From assembly GCF_006159205.1 (NCBI RefSeq), contig NZ_CP040812.1, positions 4,289,684 to 4,353,683 of the forward strand: a DNA stretch of 64,000 bases, in the 5' to 3' direction. The DNA is from Antarcticibacterium flavum (GTDB lineage Bacteria > Bacteroidota > Bacteroidia > Flavobacteriales > Flavobacteriaceae). The translations under genes were made by a program, and so were the position numbers. The notes beneath the pieces were generated by a model that searched no databases, was not told the DNA's origin, and worked only from the letters and a program-made list of their open reading frames with translations. Shown here in pieces: positions 1-8,753 of the stretch (position 1 is the stretch's first letter; each line of letters begins with the position of its first letter).

Positions 1-150
1 GCAGCCTCTTTTTTATTTTAAATGTTAGTTTCGAATAGGGGAGGGAGGTTAAATTGCCAAAATAGTACAAAGAATTTTCAGGCTCCAGCTTCCAGCTGCA
101 CCGCGATCCTCATTCGTTTTCGAGATAGCAATAAAAATCGTCTTAGGAAC

Positions 151-178
151 CTAATTATTAACTCCTAACTCATTATTA
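151..178 (-). repeat. Degenerate heptamer array, left flank of the short element
   Basis: Four 7-bp units can be laid out: ctaatta, ttaactc, ctaactc, attatta. The exact unit ctaactc is the same one found on the other side of the element at 401-421. This suggests that the element landed inside one older array. The last unit overlaps the degraded end of the element. Confidence 0.5.
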
Positions 179-393
179 TACGGTAAAAGAGTCTGGACCG
201 CTACCGCTGCTAGAATATAGAACCTAGACTAAAATCTAGGCATATGGAAAACAGCACTTTACACAATTCTCAAAAGCATGAATTTTCCTTACCTATTTTG
301 GATTCAAAACCACCCCCAGGTTGAGATTGATATAATATCTGATTATATATAGCAGGGCTTAACGTACTTTCACCTATATTTAATCGGACACCA
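172..393 (+). mobile_element. Putative MITE-like non-autonomous element, copy A (222 bp)
   Basis: The sequence from attattatacgg to cggacaccaat is clearly homologous, over its whole length, to the reverse complement of 54042-54259. The right end read inward is ATTGGTGTCCGATTAAA. The left end read inward is a decayed form of ATTGTTGTCCGATAAAA, as kept by the copy at 54 kb. So the two ends form imperfect terminal inverted repeats of about 18 bp. There is no ORF. A small internal palindrome, CCTAGA with TCTAGG, lies near the left end. These features fit a miniature inverted-repeat element moved in trans, but the parent transposase family is not identified. Confidence 0.6.
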
Positions 394-422
394 ATAACTC
401 CTAACTCCTAACTCCTAACTCC
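394..422 (-). repeat. Perfect heptamer array at a stop codon (unit AGTTAGG on minus strand)
   Basis: Four tandem copies of a 7-bp unit (ataactc, then ctaactc three times) abut the stop codon of the leftward gene ending at 424. On the coding strand the unit reads TTAGGAG, so it contains a TAG. Because 7 is 1 modulo 3, successive units place stop codons in all three frames. Confidence 0.7.
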
Positions 423-423
423 A

Positions 424-1875
424 TCAGGCCTTTTGCTCTACACGTTCCTTGTAGCCAAAGAGGTTTTGTCCCTTGATCATAGATGCGGTACGCTCTGGTA
501 ACATCTCTTCCCAGCCACTTCTTCCATCACTTATCATTTGCAGGACCTCGCGTGAGAAAATGCTAAGGATATTAGGATCATATTCTTCAATATCCACAAC
601 CTTACCATTGTATTTAAAGAATTTATACAGTTCCTTCATCCTTGGATGAACCTTAAGATTGTCGCTGGTAATAAGTTCGCCGGTGTTTGGATCTTTGAAA
701 GGGTATAGATACACTTTTAAATCCTTAAAGAACAACTTACCAAAAGCCTCCAAAATACCTCCGCTTAGGTGCCTGTAATATTTTTCATCAAAGATGTCGA
801 CCAGGTTATTTACTCCCATAGCAAGTCCCATTCTCTCCTTAGAATATCTTGAGAAATACTCTACTACTTTGTAATACTCCTGGAAATTGGAGATCATTAC
901 GGTTTGGCCTAAGGAACAAAGCAATTCTGCCCTGTCCATAAAATCTCTTTCGTCAATTTCCCCTTCGGCTCTTAGATTAGATAAGGTAATTTCGAATATG
1001 ACTTCTGTGTTCTCTTCGGAAACTTTTTTCTCCTTCACAAATAATTCAAGGGAACGTTTATACATATCCATATTCACCTTGGTCACGGGCCTGAAGCTTC
1101 CTCGCAGGGCAAGTATATTCTTTTTGTAGAGGATCTTGGCCGGCAGGACATTGTTACCATCTGGAGCGAACATTACGGCATCTGTCATCCCGTTCTTAAC
1201 CAGCTGTAGACTCATCAAGCGGTTGTCTACCTGCTCAAAACGCGGCCCGGAAAAATTAATAGTATCTATCTCTATTTGATCCTTATCGATATGGTCGTAT
1301 AGATAACGAAGCAATTTCTTTGGATTGTCATATTTATAATAAGCCCCATATATAAGATTTACCCCAAGAATTCCAAGCGTATTTTGTTGCAGGCGGGCAT
1401 CATTTTCATGAAACCTAATGTGCAGGCTTATTTCATTATAATCCTCATTTGGATCTACCTGGTATCTTATTCCTACCCAGCCATGGCCTTTGTATTGTTT
1501 AGCAAAATCTATAGTTGCTACAGTATTGGCGTAGCTAAAGAAAAGTTTATTTGGATGTTTGTCACGGGTTATACGTTCTTCAATAAGTTTTATCTCGTGG
1601 GATAACATTTTCTTGAGCCGGGCCTCTGTCACATATCGCTTATCCTCCTCAATACCATATATAGCATCACTAAAGTCCTTGTCATAGGCACTCATAGCCT
1701 TGGCTATAGTTCCTGAAGCGCCGCCAGATCTAAAGAAGTTCCTTACGGTTTCCTGTCCAGCTCCAATTTCTGAAAAGGTCCCGTATATATTCTCATTTAA
1801 ATTGATCCTTAATGCTTTACTCTTAATTGAGGGAACATTTTCAAACTCTCTGTCCCCCATAATGGTGATGGGCAT
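424..1875 (-). CDS. Conserved protein of unknown function, 483 aa
   Basis: This is a long, clearly coding leftward frame. I place the start at the ATG at 1875 (MPITIMGDREFENV), preceded by an AAAAGAGAC stretch. A longer reading back to 2022 would overlap the divergent gene and gives an unconvincing N-terminus. The protein has no signal peptide or membrane segment and looks soluble and cytoplasmic. A glycine-rich stretch, GAGQETVRNFFRSGGASGT, lies near the N-terminus. Homologues occur across Bacteroidetes, and I have the impression that they carry inconsistent database names. I do not assign a function. It shares a 97-bp divergent intergenic region with the hydrolase gene at 1973. Confidence 0.75.
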   Translation of the reverse strand: MPITIMGDREFENVPSIKSKALRINLNENIYGTFSEIGAGQETVRNFFRSGGASGTIAKAMSAYDKDFSDAIYGIEEDKRYVTEARLKKMLSHEIKLIEERITRDKHPNKLFFSYANTVATIDFAKQYKGHGWVGIRYQVDPNEDYNEISLHIRFHENDARLQQNTLGILGVNLIYGAYYKYDNPKKLLRYLYDHIDKDQIEIDTINFSGPRFEQVDNRLMSLQLVKNGMTDAVMFAPDGNNVLPAKILYKKNILALRGSFRPVTKVNMDMYKRSLELFVKEKKVSEENTEVIFEITLSNLRAEGEIDERDFMDRAELLCSLGQTVMISNFQEYYKVVEYFSRYSKERMGLAMGVNNLVDIFDEKYYRHLSGGILEAFGKLFFKDLKVYLYPFKDPNTGELITSDNLKVHPRMKELYKFFKYNGKVVDIEEYDPNILSIFSREVLQMISDGRSGWEEMLPERTASMIKGQNLFGYKERVEQKA

Positions 1876-1972
1876 AATTGTCTCTTTTAAGTCACAGTTA
1901 AGTAGGACAAAGGTACTAAAATGGCGGTCCATAGAAAAAAATATACTTACTTTTGTATAAAAAATAACAGGC

Positions 1973-2734
1973 TTGGAAGTAACATTTTTAGGTACCGGAA
2001 CTTCACAGGGAATCCCCGTCATTGGCAGTGATCACCCCGTTTGTTTAAGCGAAGATCCAAAGGATAAACGTCTTAGGGTTTCAGTACTTGTGGAATGGGA
2101 AGGTTATAATCTCCTGGTTGATTGTGGCCCCGATTTCAGGGCACAAATGCTTTCCAATAATATCTCTCGTATAGATGCGATACTCTATACCCATGAGCAT
2201 AATGATCATACGGCAGGACTTGATGACATACGGCCTTTTTTCTTCAGGCAGGGGGATATTCCTGTCTTTGCTCATAAAAGGGTACTGGAATCCCTTAAAA
2301 AGAGATTTAGTTACATTTTTGAGACCGAAAATAAATATCCCGGAGCACCGAGTGTAGATGTTAGAGAAATCACTAATACTGTTTTTTCATTTAAGGATCT
2401 CCATATAGTTCCTGTAGAGGTAATGCATAACCGGGTACAGGTTTTTGGATATCGTTTCGGGGATTTTTGTTACCTCACAGATGTTAAGACTATCGAGGAG
2501 GAAGAAAAGGAAAAATTAAAAGGAGTAAAAGTGCTTGTTCTTAATGCTCTAAGACAGGAGGCACACCATTCCCATCTTAGTCTCCAGGAAGCCCTGGATC
2601 TATTTGAAGAGATCAAACCAGAGAGAGCCTATATTACTCATATAAGTCATAGAATGGGTTTCCATAAAGAGGTACAGGCCAGCCTTCCACCAAATGTTTA
2701 CCTGGCTTATGATAATTTAAAAATTCAAATTTAA
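1973..2734 (+). CDS. Metallo-beta-lactamase-fold hydrolase (PhnP-like)
   Basis: This 253-residue protein opens with the family's typical strand MEVTFLGTGTSQGIPVI. It has the metal-binding motif THEHNDH at about residues 73-79, and further candidate ligands in LTDV (about 169-172) and THISHRMGFH (about 222-231). The fold is that of PhnP and related cyclic or phosphodiester hydrolases, with two metal ions in the active site. The substrate is unknown. The start codon is TTG, because no ATG precedes the conserved first strand and the TTG encodes its first residue. The stop codon overlaps the ATG of the next gene (TAATG), so the two are probably co-translated. Confidence 0.85.
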   Translation: MEVTFLGTGTSQGIPVIGSDHPVCLSEDPKDKRLRVSVLVEWEGYNLLVDCGPDFRAQMLSNNISRIDAILYTHEHNDHTAGLDDIRPFFFRQGDIPVFAHKRVLESLKKRFSYIFETENKYPGAPSVDVREITNTVFSFKDLHIVPVEVMHNRVQVFGYRFGDFCYLTDVKTIEEEEKEKLKGVKVLVLNALRQEAHHSHLSLQEALDLFEEIKPERAYITHISHRMGFHKEVQASLPPNVYLAYDNLKIQI

Positions 2735-3231
2735 TGCGGAGTAGAATATTCTTATACCTATTTATCTTTACCCTTATGTTCACAGTTTTTATTTATGTGA
2801 ACGACAAGAAGATCCTTGATTCTAGGGATTCCGATATAACCAGGCTGGAAAACAAACTGGAGGAGGAGCAGGAAAAAAACCGTACCCTTCTTGGAGAAAA
2901 TAAGGACCTGTCATATTTTTCATTGCTAAACAATGAGGAGGCAATTTCCTATTTTGAAGACAGGGGAATTAATCCAGAGGAGCTAAGCCGGCTTGTGGAA
3001 AATGAGATCATTGCCCGTAATAAAGCCAATGAGGATAATGATCTGGTGCCATATGCAGGTATGGATGGCAGTATGCGTATAAATAAAGTGAAGTTGTTAA
3101 ACCATAAGTGGATCATTGCCGATTTTACCGATGGCACTTACTGGGGGGAGTTATTCATCCTTTATGATATTGATGAAAACAACAACCTTATTCTCAATAC
3201 TGAAAAAGCATTTCTATATCCCGGCAGCTAA
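2734..3231 (+). CDS. Small membrane-anchored coiled-coil protein, unknown function
   Basis: A 165-residue protein. Residues 5-23 (IFLYLFIFTLMFTVFIYV) form one membrane segment or uncleaved signal anchor. It is followed by an acidic and basic coiled coil (about 27-60) and a small soluble domain with a WGELFILYDID motif near the end. Translation is probably coupled to the upstream hydrolase gene, with a TAATG overlap. Its 3' end overlaps the convergent esterase gene by 4 bp. I see no catalytic motif, and I recognise the layout only as common in flavobacteria. Confidence 0.7.
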   Translation: MRSRIFLYLFIFTLMFTVFIYVNDKKILDSRDSDITRLENKLEEEQEKNRTLLGENKDLSYFSLLNNEEAISYFEDRGINPEELSRLVENEIIARNKANEDNDLVPYAGMDGSMRINKVKLLNHKWIIADFTDGTYWGELFILYDIDENNNLILNTEKAFLYPGS

Positions 3232-3887
3232 GGCCTATCTTTTAACCATTGCAGGACTTCCATAAAATTCTGAGGTGCTACCCCGTGTCCTACAGGGAAT
3301 TCAGAATATTTGTGGTCTATTCCTAACCGTTCAAGAATTTCAGGATTTCTTCTTGCCCACGAAACAGGGATCACCTGGTCCTGAGAGCCATGTGAAGCAT
3401 AAATGGACAGGCCTGAAAAATCATTATTGTGATAACCTTCTTCCAGGATATCCTCATTAATGTAACCACTAAGAGCGATGACATTCTTTATTTTCTCGGG
3501 ATGGCTCAATGCAACTGCATAACTTAAAATAGATCCCTGGCTAAAACCTAAAAGGGTAATATTATCAGGGTCTACAGGATAATTATCTATGATCTCATCT
3601 ATAAACCCAATGATCTTTTTGCGCGAGTCTATCGCCTGGGCGTCATCGCTAAATTTTCCGCCTGAATTATCAAAATTTATGGCATACCATGCATTTCCAT
3701 AAGGAGGGAGGGGGTAAGGTGCCTGGGCAGAAATTACATAATACTCACCGGGTAATTCACTGCTGAAAGAGAAGAGATCATTAGCATCACTCCCATAACC
3801 GTGCAGCATTATTATTACCGGGGATTTTTCTTTCTTTATTTTTGGTTCTCTAACCAGGTGGTAGAGAGATAATTCTTTTGTTGTCAT
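3228..3887 (-). CDS. Alpha/beta-hydrolase, carboxylesterase/phospholipase family
   Basis: This is a 219-residue single-domain alpha/beta hydrolase of the carboxylesterase type 2 group. The oxyanion-hole strand is IIMLHGYGSDANDL (residues 25-38). The nucleophile elbow is GFSQG with Ser116. The acid is Asp170 in SQDQVIP, and the base is His201 in VGHGV. All three residues are in the expected order, so it should be an active esterase on short acyl esters or lysophospholipid-like substrates. There is no signal peptide. Only 3 bp separate it from the upstream DUF4870-like gene, so the two may share a transcript. Confidence 0.85.
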   Translation of the reverse strand: MTTKELSLYHLVREPKIKKEKSPVIIMLHGYGSDANDLFSFSSELPGEYYVISAQAPYPLPPYGNAWYAINFDNSGGKFSDDAQAIDSRKKIIGFIDEIIDNYPVDPDNITLLGFSQGSILSYAVALSHPEKIKNVIALSGYINEDILEEGYHNNDFSGLSIYASHGSQDQVIPVSWARRNPEILERLGIDHKYSEFPVGHGVAPQNFMEVLQWLKDRP

Positions 3888-3890
3888 AAA

Positions 3891-4226
3891 TTAACTTATT
3901 GTACTAAACCATTTTTGAAAATTGTTACCTAATAACGGTACTTCCTTTTGTTCCCCCTGTAAAGCAGTAACAAGGCCGTAACCCCACAGGACAAAAATAA
4001 AGATCCAGAATGGCCAGGTGATCAACCAGCTGTCAAAAATACTTACCAATGCCCCCAGGAGGAAATAGGTTATATGAATTCCCAATGCCTGTCTAATGTG
4101 AAAACTTGCAAAACTATTCTTTGTATCGTTATTTATAAAATAAGCGATAATAGTACCAATGATCGTAAGATAGGCTACTATAGCAGCAGTCTTTCCTTCT
4201 TCAGCTGTTGTGTTCATCTTTTCCAT
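3891..4226 (-). CDS. Small membrane protein, DUF4870-like
   Basis: This 111-residue protein has hydrophobic segments at about 15-31 (AAIVAYLTIIGTIIAYF), 48-64 and 70-88. It also has the family-like phrase FASFHIRQALG, found in DUF4870/TIC20-like small membrane proteins. Function is unknown. The first Met (MEKMNTTAEEGKTAA) is used, and Met4 is a possible alternative. It lies in a leftward run with the dihydroorotase-like gene 21 bp upstream and the esterase gene just downstream. Confidence 0.75.
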   Translation of the reverse strand: MEKMNTTAEEGKTAAIVAYLTIIGTIIAYFINNDTKNSFASFHIRQALGIHITYFLLGALVSIFDSWLITWPFWIFIFVLWGYGLVTALQGEQKEVPLLGNNFQKWFSTIS

Positions 4227-4247
4227 ATTAAAAGTTGCAAAAGTTAC

Positions 4248-5507
4248 TTATTCCCAAATTTTGAAAGTCTTCCCGCAGATAATTCCGTAGGTCCTGCCTG
4301 AAATTTCTTTATCAAGAAAGATACTATTTTTTGAGGTTGAAAAAATATCTTCTTTTGTGAAGATCCTGTTACCCCCGGGAGTAAACAGCGAAAGGTTCGC
4401 GGTCTTTCCCTTAGATATTTCAGGCTCCTCTAACCCAAAACGTTTTCTGCCCCGGGTAAGAATTTCAATAGTGTTTTCTAGATTTCCCGTTAAATTTAAC
4501 AGTGCCCCAAATGCAGTTTCCAGCCCGGTGGTGCCAAATAGCGCATGTTCAAATTCCACTTTCTTGTGCTCCACATCTATAGGGTTGTGGTCTCCGGTAA
4601 CCATATCTATGGTACCATCTTTAACACCTTTTTGAAGGGCTGCAACATCCTTTTTGTTTCGTAAAGGTGGCAGTACCTTGGCATGGGTGTCGAATTCGTG
4701 TAAAAGATCATCGGTAAAGATCAGGTTATGTATAGCAACGCTACAGGAAACATCCAATCCTTTCTTTTTGGCCTCTTTGATCAATTTAACCGATTTTGCA
4801 GTGGAAATAGTAGGTATATGCAATTTACCCCCGGTATATTCCAGTATCGCAAGGTCCCGCGTTATATGCAGCTCTTCTGCAAGGGAGGCAATGCCTTTTA
4901 AACCAAGTTGGGTGCTGTTCCTGTCCTCATTCACCAAACCTTTTCCAGCTATCTCCCTGTCCTGAGGATAGGATTGTACAAGGCCTCCAAAATTTTGTGC
5001 ATACTGTAGGGCTAATTTAAGTAGGTTGGGATTGCTTATTGGCCTCTTATAATCTCCAAAAGCTACTGCACCTGCCTGTTTCATATCATACAATTCTGCC
5101 AGGTCTTTTCCCTGCGCTTTTACCGTAAGCGCCCCTGTTGGGTACAATTTCACAGGATGTCCATTTGCTTTTGATAATACAGAGGTGACACTACTATTAT
5201 CATCTATCACAGGATTGGTGGCAGGGTTAAGAAGGATGGTTGTAAAGCCACTTCTTGCAGCCGTTTCCAACCCGTTTAAAATAGTTTCCCTTTCTTCATA
5301 TCCCGGTTCTCCAAAGCTTACACTACTGTCAAACCATCCCCGGGAAACGTGAAGATCTTTAATGTTTATTTCCTTATCGGCCTTGGTTACTTCCAGGGAA
5401 CCACCTATATCCTCAATTTTGCCATTATTAATAAAAATGTCGACTTTCTTAAGATGATAAGAAGAAGTGGGATCAATAATTTTAACCGATTTAAGAAGTA
5501 CCTTCAT
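4248..5507 (-). CDS. Dihydroorotase-like protein, probably non-catalytic
   Basis: This 419-residue protein has the length and blocks of a class I dihydroorotase of the amidohydrolase superfamily: GEPGYEERET after the first strand, TTILLNPATNPVID, and GDHNPIDVEHKKVEFE near the C-terminus. Active enzymes have an HxH metal motif just before the EPGYE block. Here that site reads WFDSSVSFGEPGYE, with no histidine. The region corresponding to the next metal histidine reads LVQSYPQDRE, also without one. I infer a pseudo-dihydroorotase, perhaps a structural or regulatory partner in pyrimidine synthesis. Its ATG overlaps the stop of the upstream VWA gene by 4 bp, so the pair is translationally coupled. 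Confidence 0.8.
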   Translation of the reverse strand: MKVLLKSVKIIDPTSSYHLKKVDIFINNGKIEDIGGSLEVTKADKEINIKDLHVSRGWFDSSVSFGEPGYEERETILNGLETAARSGFTTILLNPATNPVIDDNSSVTSVLSKANGHPVKLYPTGALTVKAQGKDLAELYDMKQAGAVAFGDYKRPISNPNLLKLALQYAQNFGGLVQSYPQDREIAGKGLVNEDRNSTQLGLKGIASLAEELHITRDLAILEYTGGKLHIPTISTAKSVKLIKEAKKKGLDVSCSVAIHNLIFTDDLLHEFDTHAKVLPPLRNKKDVAALQKGVKDGTIDMVTGDHNPIDVEHKKVEFEHALFGTTGLETAFGALLNLTGNLENTIEILTRGRKRFGLEEPEISKGKTANLSLFTPGGNRIFTKEDIFSTSKNSIFLDKEISGRTYGIICGKTFKIWE

Positions 5508-7417
5508 TTAAGATATTTTAGAAGTATCGTTTCTATTAGTAAGAACAACAATGCAAAAGTAACAAACCATTTCCAAAGAGAATCAATTTCCCTGCTAAAG
5601 CCAGGCGAAGAAAAGAATTCTTGTAACCCATCAACCTGCTCTATATTATTAGCAGTTGGTATGGAAGAATAGTCTATTATCGCCTGTTCTCCTGGAACAT
5701 TATAGCTTATGCTCATTACTTCTTCTTCCCCGTTCAAGGCTTTATAATTACCGGGTTGAGCAGGGAGTTCATTTGTAACAATCTCTACCTTACTGGAAAA
5801 ACTTTGTTGCTGGGGTATGAAACTGGAATTTGGCCCGGCAATACTAAGGATCCTGTCACCTTGTAATTGCACAGGGACTTCTATCCTGGAAGTTTTTGAT
5901 AAAAGATAATACAGTTGCGGCGTCTTAAGTGCTGTTACAGCCATATTATAGAAGGTAGGAACTATAAGCGGGGATTGTTTAAAGTTGGAATTTTGGGAAT
6001 TAAGTGCAGCAGTAAAAAGAAAATTTCCAGAAGCCTCCAGTAGAAAAGGAACACTATTCTCATAGCTTAACAATGCTCCCTGCCTGCTGCCGGGATCATA
6101 ATATGACTGCACCCTCGGATATTCGAAATTTGAAATTTCCTCTTCAAAAACATCAGTAAAAACCGGGTGCTGAAATGTGATTTGAGAAACAAGCTTTTCA
6201 TCCTTGCGTAATGCGCTGTTAACGTTAAAGCCAATTTGTCTAAGAAAATTTTGAAGACCTGTTGGCAATTCTTCCTCTGGAGGAATTACGATAAAAACTA
6301 TATCTCTTCCTGCCAGCTCCTCCAGGGTAGAAAGCAGAGAAGGAGGGAGGTCTTTAAGTTCATTCAGTATAATAACGTCTGCTCCCGTTATGTCCCCATA
6401 ATTTATTGCGGTTGCAGGCATAGCGGTTAGAATAAATTCATTTGGATTAAAGATCCTTTGGAGAAAGTCGTCCTGTGCCTGGTTTATAGAGGCAATTTTG
6501 ATTGGCCGGGGAGGGTTAATGCTAAAATATTTAATATTATCAAATTGCAGCCCGTTATCGGCTATTTCAATTCTTCCGTCAAGGGCAGCTATGTTTTCCA
6601 GTGGGAATTCTATTTCAGGATTTTCACCTTCATTAAAATCGGCATTATTCTTACCCAGCAGTTTTTCATCTGTATAAAGGGAAACAGGAATATTCCCGGG
6701 ATTTTGACCCTGGAAACTTAAAAGTACCCTGAGCACAGAGGAGGTTGGACCGGTTTCGAGGTAAAGAGAATCTATGCTGATATTATTGTTGTTTTGCGGT
6801 GTTGTTTTATAAGTATACAGCGTGATATCGCCCGGAATACTATTGGCGGGGATCTCGAGATTTTTTTGGAAGTCGGAGATTATAAGAAGCTTTTTATTGG
6901 CTTGAGATCTTTGACTGAAGCGGTTGCGGGCTCTTAGAATGATATCGTCTATAGTAAGATCATTGGCAGTGTAGTTTATATTCTGAATATCATTTTTTGA
7001 AGCGATTGGAAATTCTTCATTGTTTGTGAGCAGGGAAACTTCCCTATCTTCTGGCAGGTTTTCCAAAAGTTCCTGTTTACTTCTATCCAGCAGCTTTCCG
7101 CGTGGGCCTGGTGCCTGCATGCTATAAGAATTATCAAGGTAGATAAAGGTTTCCACTTCTCCCGAAAGGTCTGCTTCAGCCGGGAAATAGGGCCTGGAAA
7201 ATGCGAAAATAATACAGGCCAAAAGTAAAAGTCTGGAAGCCAGGACCAGCCATTTCTTCAACCGTGAACTTTTGCGGGTTTGGCGGGTAAGGCGTTTTAG
7301 GAATTTTACGTTGGTAAAACTTTCCTTTTTAAATTTTCGTAGTTGGAAAAGGTGAACAATTACAGGGATAATCAATAAGAAGAGGGCATAGAGTACTTCG
7401 GGATGATTAAACTGCAT
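5504..7417 (-). CDS. BatA-type N-terminal double-membrane domain plus VWA-like protein
   Basis: A 637-residue membrane protein. Residues 1-80 match the double-transmembrane module seen in BatA-like proteins: HPEVLYALFLLIIPVIVHLF, then RLLLLACIIFAFSRPYF. A von Willebrand A-like domain follows, with the MIDAS-like DNSYSM at about residue 95. Then come a long extracytoplasmic region and a final membrane segment (WFVTFALLFLLIETILLKYL). The family is typical of Bacteroidetes and is linked to envelope or stress functions, but the exact role is unknown. It overlaps the dihydroorotase-like gene by 4 bp, a pairing that probably reflects an operon. Confidence 0.85.
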   Translation of the reverse strand: MQFNHPEVLYALFLLIIPVIVHLFQLRKFKKESFTNVKFLKRLTRQTRKSSRLKKWLVLASRLLLLACIIFAFSRPYFPAEADLSGEVETFIYLDNSYSMQAPGPRGKLLDRSKQELLENLPEDREVSLLTNNEEFPIASKNDIQNINYTANDLTIDDIILRARNRFSQRSQANKKLLIISDFQKNLEIPANSIPGDITLYTYKTTPQNNNNISIDSLYLETGPTSSVLRVLLSFQGQNPGNIPVSLYTDEKLLGKNNADFNEGENPEIEFPLENIAALDGRIEIADNGLQFDNIKYFSINPPRPIKIASINQAQDDFLQRIFNPNEFILTAMPATAINYGDITGADVIILNELKDLPPSLLSTLEELAGRDIVFIVIPPEEELPTGLQNFLRQIGFNVNSALRKDEKLVSQITFQHPVFTDVFEEEISNFEYPRVQSYYDPGSRQGALLSYENSVPFLLEASGNFLFTAALNSQNSNFKQSPLIVPTFYNMAVTALKTPQLYYLLSKTSRIEVPVQLQGDRILSIAGPNSSFIPQQQSFSSKVEIVTNELPAQPGNYKALNGEEEVMSISYNVPGEQAIIDYSSIPTANNIEQVDGLQEFFSSPGFSREIDSLWKWFVTFALLFLLIETILLKYLK

Positions 7418-7473
7418 ATGGTAATTGTTATAACCAAAGATAAAAAAAGCAGCAAGAAAAGCGCGATTCTTTT

Positions 7474-8679
7474 TTAAATACGCTGTATGCTAAAACTAAA
7501 GGTGCTTCCTTCCCCGGGTGTAGACGAAACCTCAATCCTTCCTCCTAAACTTGTAACCAGCTTTTTTACTGTAGCAAGGCCAATTCCACTGCCTGGATTG
7601 CCCTGCCTGTCGTTTGTGTCAAGGGTGGTGAATAATTCAAAAATGCGAGAGGTTTCTTCTTCTGGAAAACCTTCCCCATTATCCTTTATCCAAAAGCGGT
7701 AGAAATGTTCCTCCTCCTTAAAGTCGATGGAGATTCTCCTTACAGGTTTCTTATTGTATTTTAGACCGTTGCTTATGAGATTAAGGAAGATTTGGGTAAG
7801 TGCAGCTTTGTTCACGTGGTGTAGAGTAGCCTCCTCTGGATATTCGATAATTACATCATCTGTTACATCATATAGCTTGGCTATTCCCTGCAGTAATTGA
7901 TGCAGGTCCACATTTTCATAATCTTTCTCAAGAATGTGTTCACTGCGATAAAAACTTAAGATCCCGTCAACATAATTACGCAGGGAGTAAGAAGATTCTG
8001 AAAGATAATCCAGGTATTGCACTGTCTCTTCATTAAAATTATCCTTATTCTCCTCCTTCAAAAGCTCGGTAAGGGAAATAATATTGGCCAGGGGGGATTT
8101 CAGGTCATGAGAGACCAGGCTGGCAAATTTCTCAAGTTCCTGATATTTCTGTCTTAATTGATCCTGGATAAGTTGAAATTGCTGATTTTGTTTTCCAAAT
8201 TCGAGTAATTTCATCGCCTGAGCCGAAAGGGCTTTAAGACCCTTCACCTGGACATTTTCCAGGCGACGCTCCTCTGTATCAAGAATATTTAATGCCCCAA
8301 GGGTGTATCCCTGTTGATCCTGAAGAAGCACGGCAGCATAAAACCTGAAATCCTTTTTAAACCATTTTTTAGCCTCCTCAAAGATCTCTTTATTTTCACC
8401 GTAACAAATTTCAAAATAATCTTTTCCCGCCAGGTATGCAGTTTCAGTAAAACTTTTATTTCTTGGCAGCTTTGTAAGTTCTACTCCTAGCTTTGCTTTT
8501 AAGCAAATCTCTGTAGGTTCAAGAATACTTATATAGGCTACAGGAACTTTACATATTAAGGAAGTTAGAAAGACAATTTGATCAAGGCCTTGATCTGGTT
8601 GAGAAGAGGTGGTGTCTATATTGTAATCTTTAATAATAGTCGCCCTGATCTTCTCATTTGAAGCATAATTTTTTTCCAT
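7474..8679 (-). CDS. Cytoplasmic GAF-domain sensor histidine kinase
   Basis: A 401-residue protein. A GAF domain spans about residues 30-165 (LICKVPVAYISIL to GALNILDTEERRL). A short coiled-coil linker follows, then the DHp helix with phospho-acceptor His191 in VSHDLKSPLANI. The C-terminal ATPase has N box NLISNGLKYN, G1 box DNGEGFPEE and G2 box GSGIGLATVKKL. No membrane segment is present, so it should sense a cytoplasmic signal. No response regulator gene is adjacent. The next gene upstream encodes a paralogue with the same architecture, so this pair is a tandem duplication. Confidence 0.9.
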   Translation of the reverse strand: MEKNYASNEKIRATIIKDYNIDTTSSQPDQGLDQIVFLTSLICKVPVAYISILEPTEICLKAKLGVELTKLPRNKSFTETAYLAGKDYFEICYGENKEIFEEAKKWFKKDFRFYAAVLLQDQQGYTLGALNILDTEERRLENVQVKGLKALSAQAMKLLEFGKQNQQFQLIQDQLRQKYQELEKFASLVSHDLKSPLANIISLTELLKEENKDNFNEETVQYLDYLSESSYSLRNYVDGILSFYRSEHILEKDYENVDLHQLLQGIAKLYDVTDDVIIEYPEEATLHHVNKAALTQIFLNLISNGLKYNKKPVRRISIDFKEEEHFYRFWIKDNGEGFPEEETSRIFELFTTLDTNDRQGNPGSGIGLATVKKLVTSLGGRIEVSSTPGEGSTFSFSIQRI

Positions 8680-8753
8680 GTAGTGTTAACTTCTAATGCT
8701 AATTTAACAAATTAAGCTATAGGAAATTAAAATAATAACCACAATTGTTAATG

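Larger units (their letters stand above)
1..423. other. Intergenic stretch holding a short element and heptamer repeats
   Basis: No coding region is convincing here. Bases 1-148 look like unremarkable AT-rich sequence. From about 151 to 178 there are degenerate 7-bp repeats, then a 222-bp element with terminal inverted repeats (172-393), then perfect heptamers up to the stop codon of the leftward gene that ends at 424. Confidence 0.6.

Noticed and set aside
1876..2022. N-terminal extension of the 424-1875 gene up to 2022
   Set aside because: It would overlap the divergent hydrolase gene, and the extra residues look like random translation.
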